DNA from: CAZWHE01 sp964633825
GTDB taxonomy: Bacteria > Planctomycetota > B15-G4 > CAYZWU01
Reading direction: 5' to 3'
Assembly: GCA_964633825.1 (NCBI GenBank)
Contig: CAZWHE010000163.1
Coordinates: forward strand, 1-8,831
Length of the DNA: 8,831 nucleotides
The notes under the pieces are model-generated. The model was not told the origin of the DNA. It searched no databases and saw only the letters and a list, made by a program, of their open reading frames with translations. Made by a program: the position numbers and the translations under genes. Each line of letters begins with the position of its first letter. Within the stretch, counting starts at the first letter, position 1. This document shows positions 1 to 5,805 of this stretch, piece by piece.

Positions 1-1808
1 TGTGTCTGGGGCACAGGGCGATCTACACCGCACCCATCAAGGCATTGTCCAATCAGAAATACAGGGATTTCCGGGATATCCTGGGCGACTCCGTGGGAAT
101 CATGACCGGAGACGTGACACTCAATCCCGCCGCTCCGCTCATCATCATGACCACCGAGATATTTCGCAACACTCTCTTCGAGGAAAAGAAATTGCTCGAC
201 AGCGTGAAGTACGCGGTCTTCGACGAGATCCATTTCATGGATGACCCCGAAAGAGGCACCGTCTGGGAAGAGAGCATCATCTTCGCTCCGAAACAGATCC
301 GGTTCATCTGCCTCTCGGCCACGGTCTCCAACCTGAAAGAGTTCGGAAAGTGGATCTCCCTTGTGCGGGAAAGAAGAGTGGACGTGATCCGAAGCACCCA
401 GCGGCCCGTCCCCCTCACTCACTACCTCTTCTTTCCCGGGTACGGACACACAAGAGCCGACAAGATCAAATCCTTTCCCCGGAAACGAGCAGGCAGAAAA
501 GGGAGGAGGCAATCGGGCGGACACGCTTCACGAGACAATCTTCTCGACATGCTTCAGAGAGAGCGGAAGCTGCCCATTCTCTATTTCTGTTTCAGCCGGA
601 AAGAATGTGAAAAGAGAGCCCGGTTCAACCGGCGCCGCCGGCTCCTCAACGAGAAGGAGCAGAGGGAGATGGAGGCCCTCTTGGACAAAGCCTGCGACCT
701 GTACAGCGTCGAATCGGAAGCGACCCTGGAAGAACTGAAGAACCTCGCCCTCCAAGGTGTGGGATATCACCACGCCGGCCTCCTGCCGCAGCACAAGGAG
801 ATCGTGGAGCGCCTCTTCACGTCGGGGCTGTTGAAGCTCCTTTTCACGACCGAGACCTTTGCGCTCGGAATCAACATGCCGGCGCGCACCGTCGTGTTCA
901 GCTCGCTGAGGAAATTCGACGGCGTCGCTTTCGACACCCTGAAAACCCGCGAATACCAGCAGATGGCCGGACGCGCCGGGAGGCAGGGTATCGACCGGGA
1001 CGGTCTCGTCTATGCTATTCTCGAAGACAACCGTGTCGTGCCCAAGGACATACGGAAACTGCTCTCCAACGATGTGGAGCCGATCAGGAGCCGCTTCAAT
1101 CTCTCCTACTCCACGCTGATCAACCTGCACGCCAACCTGGGCGACGAGATATTTGTTGCTTGGGAAAAATCATTCAACAGCTTCCAGTGGACGCGGATGA
1201 GCCGGAAAAAGAGGGAAAAGAATCGCCTCAAACAGCTCAGTTTGATACGGAAAAAACTCTCTTTCCTCGAAGAGCTCGAGTACATCTGCGGCGATCAGGT
1301 CACCGAAAAGGGAAGGATGGCCTCCGTCATCAATGGTTACGAAATCCAGGTGACCGAGCTCTCTCACGCCGGTTTTTTTCAAAAGCTCGATGAGATCGGT
1401 ATCAACGTGGTCCTTGCCTCCATGGTGTTCGAGGAACGAAAAAACGATCTTTATCGGAGAATGGACAGATCCGTGCTCGGTCCGCTGCGGAGAGAGATCG
1501 AGACATGCCTCGGCCGGGTCATCGATCTGGAAAGGTCCTTCGGCATCCCCCCTATTATACGAAAGCCGAGCTTCAAGATTGGATCGGTGATGCAGGCCTG
1601 GTGCCGCGGCCGCTCTTTTACCGATCTGGATGATTATACGAATGCTTCCCGAGGTGACCTGGTCCGAATCTTCCGGCTCACGATCCAGCTCCTGCGCCAG
1701 ATCAGAAAAGCGAAACCCAGAGACAGTGTCCTCTCACAAAAACTCGGGACATGTATCGAGATCATCAATCGGGACGAAGTCGACGCTCTTAGACAGCTCG
1801 ATGCTTAA
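1..1808 (+). CDS. Ski2/Mtr4-like DExH-box RNA helicase, 5'-truncated by window edge
   Basis: This is the C-terminal part of a superfamily 2 helicase that uses ATP to unwind RNA. The reading frame is open from base 3, so the true start lies outside the window; the TTG at 45 is internal. The frame opens with motif Ia (IYTAPIKALSNQKYRDF, bases 24-74), a hallmark of the Ski2/Mtr4/HelY family. It continues with TGD (motif Ib, 105-113), the DEIH box (222-233), SAT (motif III, 315-323), YHHAGLLP (765-788), motif V with ALGINMPA (861-884) and motif VI QMAGRAGRQG (960-989). The SRFNLSYSTLINL stretch after motif VI matches the family's winged-helix entry. The last ~80 residues, ending in GDLVRIFRLTIQLLRQI (1656-1706), resemble the DSHCT helical domain. 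Walker A is not visible because of truncation. Roughly 600 residues are seen. The RNA substrate is unknown; the family acts in RNA decay and processing. No long Mtr4-style arch insertion is evident. Confidence 0.93.
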   Translation, partial: CLGHRAIYTAPIKALSNQKYRDFRDILGDSVGIMTGDVTLNPAAPLIIMTTEIFRNTLFEEKKLLDSVKYAVFDEIHFMDDPERGTVWEESIIFAPKQIRFICLSATVSNLKEFGKWISLVRERRVDVIRSTQRPVPLTHYLFFPGYGHTRADKIKSFPRKRAGRKGRRQSGGHASRDNLLDMLQRERKLPILYFCFSRKECEKRARFNRRRRLLNEKEQREMEALLDKACDLYSVESEATLEELKNLALQGVGYHHAGLLPQHKEIVERLFTSGLLKLLFTTETFALGINMPARTVVFSSLRKFDGVAFDTLKTREYQQMAGRAGRQGIDRDGLVYAILEDNRVVPKDIRKLLSNDVEPIRSRFNLSYSTLINLHANLGDEIFVAWEKSFNSFQWTRMSRKKREKNRLKQLSLIRKKLSFLEELEYICGDQVTEKGRMASVINGYEIQVTELSHAGFFQKLDEIGINVVLASMVFEERKNDLYRRMDRSVLGPLRREIETCLGRVIDLERSFGIPPIIRKPSFKIGSVMQAWCRGRSFTDLDDYTNASRGDLVRIFRLTIQLLRQIRKAKPRDSVLSQKLGTCIEIINRDEVDALRQLDA

Positions 1809-1835
1809 GATCGCTTTCGGACGGATTTCCCGGCT

Positions 1836-2990
1836 TCAGGACGGTCCCGGAATGCCTTCGATCAGCCTCCCCAGAAATCCCTTTTTGAGTCCCATGGCCC
1901 GATGGGTGCAGAGCTCGTGACAGCAGTAGCAGCGGATGCAGGCCCGGTCATCGATGGAGAGTCCCTTTTCGTCTATCGAGATAGCGTCTGTGGGACAGAG
2001 ATCGGCACATTCGCCGCATAAGATGCAGGCCTCGCCGATGGGCCGGGGACGGGCCGCCATCTGGCTTCTGAGCCATCGACTCAGATAAGGAATTCTCGAA
2101 GCCAGAGGAGGAAGGGGAAGCTCGGCCGACATGGTTGCGGGGAGATTCCACACGTTCGGTCTGAGATCCTCAGGTGAAGCCCCAACGGTTTCGACCCGTT
2201 CCCACTCTCTGTCCCCGGCTTCGCGTGCCGCACTCAGGGTCCAGCATTTATCCCGCGAAATCCCGATGATGTCGAGCAGAACGGCATCGAGCGCCGAGGG
2301 ATCGGCCCCTGCGGCCAGGAAGCCGGTCTGTACAGGGTTGCCGTTACCCGGTCCGTTTCCGTCCATCGAGACGACAGCGTCCATAATGGAGAGCTCCGGC
2401 CCGACGGCGCGGCATATTTCATAGAGCATCCGTCCGAACACGCGTTTGTCCCGGCCGGCGCGCAAATGCCATTGGAACTTCCGAAATCCCAGAACAGCGC
2501 CGAACATGTTTTTCACCGCCATGGTCATGACCATCATGCAGTGTGTCTTGAGCTTGGGAAGATTGACGACAACGTCCGCATCGAGGAGCTCACGGGCGAG
2601 CGTCAGCTTTCTAAACGTTCTTTTGTCATCGACCACGTCCAGGGGAGTGAAATCGATGCACCGGACACCGAGCTCTCGAGCAACCGCGGCGATTCCGCAT
2701 TTCTCAGCCGCTTTCGCAACTGGTTCGCGCCCGGGGGAATCGCCGATCTGCACGATCCCGCCGCAGTCGAGAGCGAGTCTGGTCACGGCGCCTACCAGAG
2801 CGGGATGGGTCGTGACGGCTCGGCCCGGAGGGGTCCCGAAAAGGATATTCGGCTTGACGACGACCCGATCGCCGGAACCGACAAAAGCGCTCATTCCGCC
2901 GAGCGGTTCGAGGAGTTTTTCAACCGCTTTCAAGAGTTTGTCCGCGTCATAATCAGCCTGGCGAACGAGAGAAACAAGCGGGGATTTCAT
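1836..2990 (-). CDS. DUF362 protein with C-terminal 2x[4Fe-4S] ferredoxin domain
   Basis: The protein has 384 residues. Residues 1-~285 match the DUF362 pattern: VVVKPNIL (43-50), NLPKLKTH (143-150), AVKNMFGAVLG (158-168) and a DAVVSMDGNGPGNG stretch (204-217). The C-terminal part carries two ferredoxin-type clusters. One uses C322, C325, C328 and C332 (CX2CX2CX3CP). The other uses C351, C354, C357 and C361, with Thr replacing the usual Pro and an extra Cys at 356. Each set can bind one [4Fe-4S] cluster, so electron transfer is likely. No signal peptide or membrane segment is apparent, suggesting a cytoplasmic protein. The reaction catalysed by DUF362 proteins is not established, so I assign none. 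The ATG at 2990 overlaps the upstream gene's stop by one base (TGATG), and no strong ribosome binding site precedes it, which suggests translational coupling. It is the last gene of the ribE operon and converges on the helicase gene. Confidence 0.92.
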   Translation of the reverse strand: MKSPLVSLVRQADYDADKLLKAVEKLLEPLGGMSAFVGSGDRVVVKPNILFGTPPGRAVTTHPALVGAVTRLALDCGGIVQIGDSPGREPVAKAAEKCGIAAVARELGVRCIDFTPLDVVDDKRTFRKLTLARELLDADVVVNLPKLKTHCMMVMTMAVKNMFGAVLGFRKFQWHLRAGRDKRVFGRMLYEICRAVGPELSIMDAVVSMDGNGPGNGNPVQTGFLAAGADPSALDAVLLDIIGISRDKCWTLSAAREAGDREWERVETVGASPEDLRPNVWNLPATMSAELPLPPLASRIPYLSRWLRSQMAARPRPIGEACILCGECADLCPTDAISIDEKGLSIDDRACIRCYCCHELCTHRAMGLKKGFLGRLIEGIPGPS

Positions 2991-3655
2991 CAGGAAGGGT
3001 TCTCGAAAAAACGGATCAGCACACTGCGGATCAGATCGGCTGCAAGGGGAAGATTCTTCATGAAGGCGGCTTTGGCTCGGCCGTCGGCGCGGTCCGTGAC
3101 GGCTTTGACGACACCCACCGGGATATCGTTGGCTCGCGCGGCCTGAACAACGGCCGAAGCCTCCATGTCAACGGCGTACGCGCCGAAAACCTTGTGAAGC
3201 CTCTTTTTTTCCCGGGCCTTCATCAGAGGCTTGTCGCCGCTGACAACAGCCCCCGTGTGGGCGTGCCCGTCCGGGACCACCCCGGCGGAGGAACTAAGAA
3301 GATCGGCGGTCAAAGATCGATCGGTCTGCGACCATTCAGAAGGCAGGGGACCCGTGTCGTGGGCCAGCACCTTATCGGCGACAACGAGATCGAGAGGTTC
3401 GACAAGACGGGAGAGGGCGCCCGCCATACCGCAGAGATCGATCCTGTCGGGTCGTTCGGTTTCGATGACGAACTGGGTCTCTTTAGCGGCCGGAACCTTT
3501 CCCATTCCCGTAATGATTAGAGAAACTTCATGGCCCGAGAGATCGCCCGATGACATGCGAACCGGTCCCCGGGATTTGAATTCGTCTGAAAGACCGGACC
3601 CGTGGAGCAGGCCGGTAATCTCCTTCTTGAAGGCGGCTAGCACGGCTGTTTTCAT
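2990..3655 (-). CDS. Nucleosidase/nucleoside phosphorylase superfamily protein (MTA/SAH nucleosidase-like)
   Basis: The product is 221 residues, the usual size for 5'-methylthioadenosine/S-adenosylhomocysteine nucleosidases and relatives. Family landmarks run in order: an N-terminal beta strand followed by KKE with Glu12; TGMGKVPAA (49-57), close to the TGIGKVNAA of MTA/SAH nucleosidase; GMAGAL (76-81); SGDKPL (139-144); VDMEASAVVQAA (162-173) with the ribose-binding Met-Glu pair; and TDRADG (187-192), where Asp188 aligns with the catalytic acid. These suggest cleavage of an N-glycosidic bond in a purine nucleoside. The substrate is unresolved. MTA/SAH, futalosine (MqnB) and hopanoid-associated HpnG proteins share this fold, and the VDME form also occurs in HpnG-type proteins. 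The ATG directly follows the ribE stop (TAGATG), and the end overlaps the DUF362 start by one base. No clear ribosome binding site precedes it, so translation probably depends on ribE. Confidence 0.85.
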   Translation of the reverse strand: MKTAVLAAFKKEITGLLHGSGLSDEFKSRGPVRMSSGDLSGHEVSLIITGMGKVPAAKETQFVIETERPDRIDLCGMAGALSRLVEPLDLVVADKVLAHDTGPLPSEWSQTDRSLTADLLSSSAGVVPDGHAHTGAVVSGDKPLMKAREKKRLHKVFGAYAVDMEASAVVQAARANDIPVGVVKAVTDRADGRAKAAFMKNLPLAADLIRSVLIRFFENPS

Positions 3656-4303
3656 CTAATCGAAAAACCCGCTCTTCCGGAGCTTTTCCGTAAGATTCTG
3701 CTGATTTTTGCCGGCTCCTCCCTCGAGAAACCGGGCAACCCAGCGTCCGATCATGTCCCCTTCTAAATTGACTCGATCTCCGATTTTCGCGTTCTTCAAT
3801 GTGGTGGACGCGATTGTGTGCGGTATGAGAGCCACTTCGAAACCGGTCTTTGTCAATGCCGCCACGGTCAGGCTGATGCCGTCCACGGCGACCGATCCTT
3901 TTTCAATCAGGAATTTCCTCACTTCCTTGGGAGCATCGATGGCCATACGCACCTCACCTGTCGACTTTCTGATCGATTGGATCCGGCCGATTCCGTCTAC
4001 ATGACCGGAGACCAAGTGGCCGCCAAGCCGGTCATTCAAACGTAATGCCAATTCAATATTAACGTTATCGCCGACATGAAGCTCGGGCAACCGGGTCCTG
4101 TCCTTTGTTTCGCGAACCACGTCAAAGCTCGCCGACTCCCCATCGACCGACGCAGCGGTCAGACAAACTCCTGCCACCATCACAGAATCACCGATTGATA
4201 TCTCTTTTGCTAACTCTCTGAGTTCCAGTCGGATATGGATTTTTCCCCCTGAAATATCGAAACGATCCACCCTGACAGTCTGCTGAACGATTCCTGTGAA
4301 CAT
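3656..4303 (-). CDS. ribE: Riboflavin synthase (alpha chain)
   Basis: This enzyme dismutates two molecules of 6,7-dimethyl-8-ribityllumazine into riboflavin and a pyrimidinedione, the last step of vitamin B2 synthesis. The 215-residue protein shows the two lumazine-binding repeats of the family. Repeat 1 opens with MFTGIVQ and holds AGVCLTA (44-50) with Cys47, corresponding to the active-site Cys of E. coli. Repeat 2 starts near GGHLVSGHVDG (94-104) with His101 and holds VAVDGISLTV (138-147), LIPHTIASTTL (159-169) and the terminal DMIGRWVARFL (183-193). The C-terminal tail is typical of the family. I chose the ATG at 4303 because MFTGI is the near-universal N-terminus and a GAGG sits 7 bases upstream; the frame extends to a TTG at 4342, but those 13 residues do not fit the family. 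It is the first gene of a minus-strand operon and is divergent from trmD. The partner genes ribH and ribBA are not adjacent. Confidence 0.97.
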   Translation of the reverse strand: MFTGIVQQTVRVDRFDISGGKIHIRLELRELAKEISIGDSVMVAGVCLTAASVDGESASFDVVRETKDRTRLPELHVGDNVNIELALRLNDRLGGHLVSGHVDGIGRIQSIRKSTGEVRMAIDAPKEVRKFLIEKGSVAVDGISLTVAALTKTGFEVALIPHTIASTTLKNAKIGDRVNLEGDMIGRWVARFLEGGAGKNQQNLTEKLRKSGFFD

Positions 4304-4387
4304 TCCAAACCTCGTCTCTCGATAGTGATTGAAAAGCGGCAAATAAATAAAATATCACCCTTCCCGGGCAAAAAAACTTCTTTTTCC

Positions 4388-4415
4388 TTGAAATCAAAGG
4401 GTTCGATTTTATGAT
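4388..4415 (+). promoter_or_regulatory. Sigma70-type promoter for trmD-rplS
   Basis: TTGAAA (4388-4393, 5 of 6 to TTGACA) is separated by 16 bases from TATGAT (4410-4415, 5 of 6 to TATAAT). This predicts a transcription start near 4422 and a leader of about 70 bases before the trmD ATG. It lies in an AT-rich gap between divergent genes, which supports it. Function is inferred from sequence match only. Confidence 0.6.
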
Positions 4416-4426
4416 AACCAATTTTT

Positions 4427-4459
4427 GTAACCCCAGTAAAGAATTATACAAAGGGGTAC
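4427..4459 (+). promoter_or_regulatory. Possible leader hairpin 1 (GTA-A-CCCC / GGGGTAC)
   Basis: GTA then CCCC (4427-4429, 4431-4434) can pair with GGGGTAC (4453-4459), leaving one bulged A (4430) and an 18-base AT-rich loop. It would form almost at the 5' end of the predicted trmD transcript. The stem is only seven pairs with a large loop, so by itself the evidence is modest. Confidence 0.3.
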
Positions 4460-4480
4460 CTCTCTCCCGGCGGGAAGAGG
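4459..4480 (+). promoter_or_regulatory. Leader hairpin 2, enclosing the purine-rich candidate ribosome binding site of trmD
   Basis: CCTCT plus TCCC on the 5' arm pairs with GGGA plus AGAGG on the 3' arm: nine pairs, one bulged C (4464) and a three-base loop. The 3' arm contains AAGAGG (4475-4480), the best Shine-Dalgarno-like run upstream of the trmD ATG, although its 13-base spacing is long. Formation of the hairpin would hide that site. No U-run follows, so it is not an intrinsic terminator. A regulatory role is inferred. Confidence 0.4.
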
Positions 4481-4493
4481 ACCGAGCAACGGG

Positions 4494-5213
4494 ATGAATA
4501 TCTACATCCTGACCCTTTTTCCGGGCTTGTTCGAACCTTTTCTCCAAGAGAGCATCGTGGGCCGGGCCGTGACACAAGGCCTCGTCCACGTTCATCTGGT
4601 CAACTTCCGCGATTATGCTTCCAGCAAGCATAAAGTCGTGGACGACCGTCCTTTCGGGGGCGGTCCCGGTATGATCTTGAAACCGGAACCGATCTTTAAT
4701 GCAATTGAAGAAGTGCTGGCGAAAATATCCGCTAAGACCGGCGAGCCTGCGGAAAAATCGACAGAGATGATACTCCTCACCCCCCAGGGAGAGAGGTATA
4801 ATCAAGAGGCTGCTATCGGATTGTCAAAAGCCGAACACCTCCTGATGCTGTGCGGCCGGTACGAGGGCTTTGACGAGCGCATTCGCACGGGCTTTTCTTG
4901 GAGGGAGATCTCGATCGGGGACTTCGTCCTTTCCGGCGGTGAAATAGCCGCCATTTGCCTTGCCGAGTCGATCGTCCGCCTCATTCCGGGCGCTCTGGGG
5001 AGCGAAGAGTCCGCTTGGAACGACACGTTCACTGACAACCTTCTCGAGTTTCCGCAATATACGAGGCCCAGAGACTTCCGGGGAATAAAGGTCCCCGACA
5101 TCCTGCTCTCCGGCGATCACGGCAAAATCGAAAGGTGGCGCAGGAAAATGGCCAGGCTCAGGACCAAAGTGCAGAGGCCCGACCTGGATGACAAAAACAA
5201 CTCAGCGTATTGA
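4494..5213 (+). CDS. trmD: tRNA (guanine37-N1)-methyltransferase
   Basis: TrmD uses S-adenosylmethionine to methylate N1 of G37, next to the anticodon, which prevents +1 frameshifting. The 239-residue protein has the SPOUT-class features: the MNIYILTLFP N-terminus, VDDRPFGGGPGM (49-60), LLTPQG (94-99), LCGRYEGFDERI (119-130) and EISIGDFVLSGGE (138-150), which form the trefoil-knot cofactor site. FTDNLLEFPQYTRP (179-192) holds Asp181, equivalent to the catalytic Asp169 of E. coli, and Arg162 aligns with E. coli Arg154. Length is normal and all key residues are present. The ATG at 4494 gives the conserved N-terminus exactly. rplS follows after 14 bases, the classic trmD-rplS pair. The usual upstream partners rpsP and rimM are absent here; instead the gene has its own predicted promoter and structured leader. 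Confidence 0.97.
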   Translation: MNIYILTLFPGLFEPFLQESIVGRAVTQGLVHVHLVNFRDYASSKHKVVDDRPFGGGPGMILKPEPIFNAIEEVLAKISAKTGEPAEKSTEMILLTPQGERYNQEAAIGLSKAEHLLMLCGRYEGFDERIRTGFSWREISIGDFVLSGGEIAAICLAESIVRLIPGALGSEESAWNDTFTDNLLEFPQYTRPRDFRGIKVPDILLSGDHGKIERWRRKMARLRTKVQRPDLDDKNNSAY

Positions 5214-5215
5214 TC

Positions 5216-5230
5216 TGGAGTAATAGGGTG
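5216..5230 (+). promoter_or_regulatory. Ribosome binding site that fixes the rplS GTG start
   Basis: TGGAG (5216-5220) lies seven bases before the GTG at 5228-5230, inside the 14-base trmD-rplS gap. This favours GTG over the upstream in-frame TTG at 5210, which would sit within the trmD stop region. Confidence 0.6.
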
Positions 5231-5695
5231 GATATCAGACAGGAAATAGAAAAGAAACACCGCAAGCCCGAGCTTCCTCAATTCAACGTGGGCGACACGG
5301 TCGATGTGGAAGTGTCGATCAGCGAGAGCGGCAAGGAGAGGATTCAGATCTTCTCCGGTGTGGTCATCTCCATCAAGGGCAAGGGGATCAACAGGACCTT
5401 CACGGTTCGCCGGATCGTGCAGGGAGAAGGAGTCGAGCGCACCTTTCCGTTCCATTCCCCCAAGATCGGCGACGTGAGAGTCAAGAAGGCAGGCATGGTC
5501 AGGAGGGCCAAGCTCTATTACCTCAGAAAGAGAACCGGCAAGGGAACGCGCATCAAAGAGATGACGGGAGCGAAAAAGAAGACCAGAGTCTCGTCCCGAA
5601 AAAAAGAAAAAGCAGCCGAAGCCGCTTCGGTCACTGAAGAGGCGGTTCGAAACACGTCCGAAGAGCTCGCCGCCACAAGCGGTGAGCAAGGATAG
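5228..5695 (+). CDS. rplS: 50S ribosomal protein L19 with charged C-terminal extension
   Basis: L19 lies at the 30S-50S interface of the ribosome. The protein has the family core: GDTVDVEVSI (22-31), RIQIFSGVVI (38-47), GINRTFTVRRI (53-63), GVERTFPFHSP (68-78) and the signature VRRAKLYYLR (91-100). I chose the GTG at 5228 because TGGAG (5216-5220) sits seven bases upstream and the resulting N-terminus (DIRQEIEKKH) aligns with known L19 proteins. A TTG at 5210 in the same frame would add six residues and overlap the trmD stop, but lacks family support. With the GTG start the protein is 155 residues. Typical L19 proteins end near residue 115, so about 44 residues after Glu111 are extra: first Lys/Arg-rich, then Ala/Glu-rich, of low complexity and probably disordered. 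It is co-oriented with trmD and almost certainly co-transcribed with it. Confidence 0.95.
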   Translation: MDIRQEIEKKHRKPELPQFNVGDTVDVEVSISESGKERIQIFSGVVISIKGKGINRTFTVRRIVQGEGVERTFPFHSPKIGDVRVKKAGMVRRAKLYYLRKRTGKGTRIKEMTGAKKKTRVSSRKKEKAAEAASVTEEAVRNTSEELAATSGEQG

Positions 5696-5805
5696 CATGA
5701 ATCCGACAGGGATCGCGGGATAATACATGCCAGGCGAATCCCTTGATAACTCCAACGGGGACCTTCCATCATTCCCCCATCGCGGTTGAAGGAGAGACGC
5801 AAAAA
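5696..5805 (+). other. rplS-secDF spacer
   Basis: These 110 bases hold no supportable gene. Two tiny frames (ATG at 5697, 8 codons; ATG at 5727, 20 codons) show no recognisable product. GATAAT at 5719-5724 resembles a -10 box but has no good -35 partner. AAGGAG at 5789-5794 is the secDF ribosome binding site, 11 bases before its ATG. I see no intrinsic terminator, so read-through from rplS into secDF is plausible. A yajC gene, often next to secD, is not present. Confidence 0.6.

Larger units (their letters stand above)
4304..4493. promoter_or_regulatory. Divergent control region between ribE and trmD
   Basis: These 190 bases hold no gene. The stretch from about 4340 to 4452 is visibly AT-richer than the surrounding coding sequence, as expected for back-to-back promoters. 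A good plus-strand promoter and two possible hairpins are listed separately. For the minus strand, the TATTTT/TTTATT-like run around 4338-4351 could be a -10 region for ribE, but I see no well-spaced -35 partner. The conserved blocks of an FMN riboswitch are not recognisable. Confidence 0.7.

Noticed and set aside
2466..3146. A 226-codon plus-strand frame opposite the DUF362 and nucleosidase genes
   Set aside because: It is antisense to two genes with clear motifs, crosses their junction and shows no recognisable domain.
4304..4493. FMN riboswitch upstream of ribE
   Set aside because: The conserved blocks of the element are not recognisable on the minus strand, and the gap is largely AT-rich promoter-like sequence.
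4188..4805. A 205-codon minus-strand frame spanning the ribE-trmD gap
   Set aside because: It would run through the promoter region and antisense to trmD, and its sequence has no family features; ribE in another frame explains the left part.
5696..5724. Promoter for secDF using GATAAT at 5719-5724
   Set aside because: At 16-18 base spacing the upstream hexamers match the -35 consensus poorly (about three of six).
5697..5789. Tiny frames of 8 and 20 codons between rplS and secDF
   Set aside because: Too short, with no recognisable product or convincing ribosome binding site.
5743..5805. A longer secDF starting at TTG 5743
   Set aside because: The extra 21 residues are not like any SecD N-terminus, and the ATG at 5806 has AAGGAG upstream and gives the expected short N-terminus before TM1.
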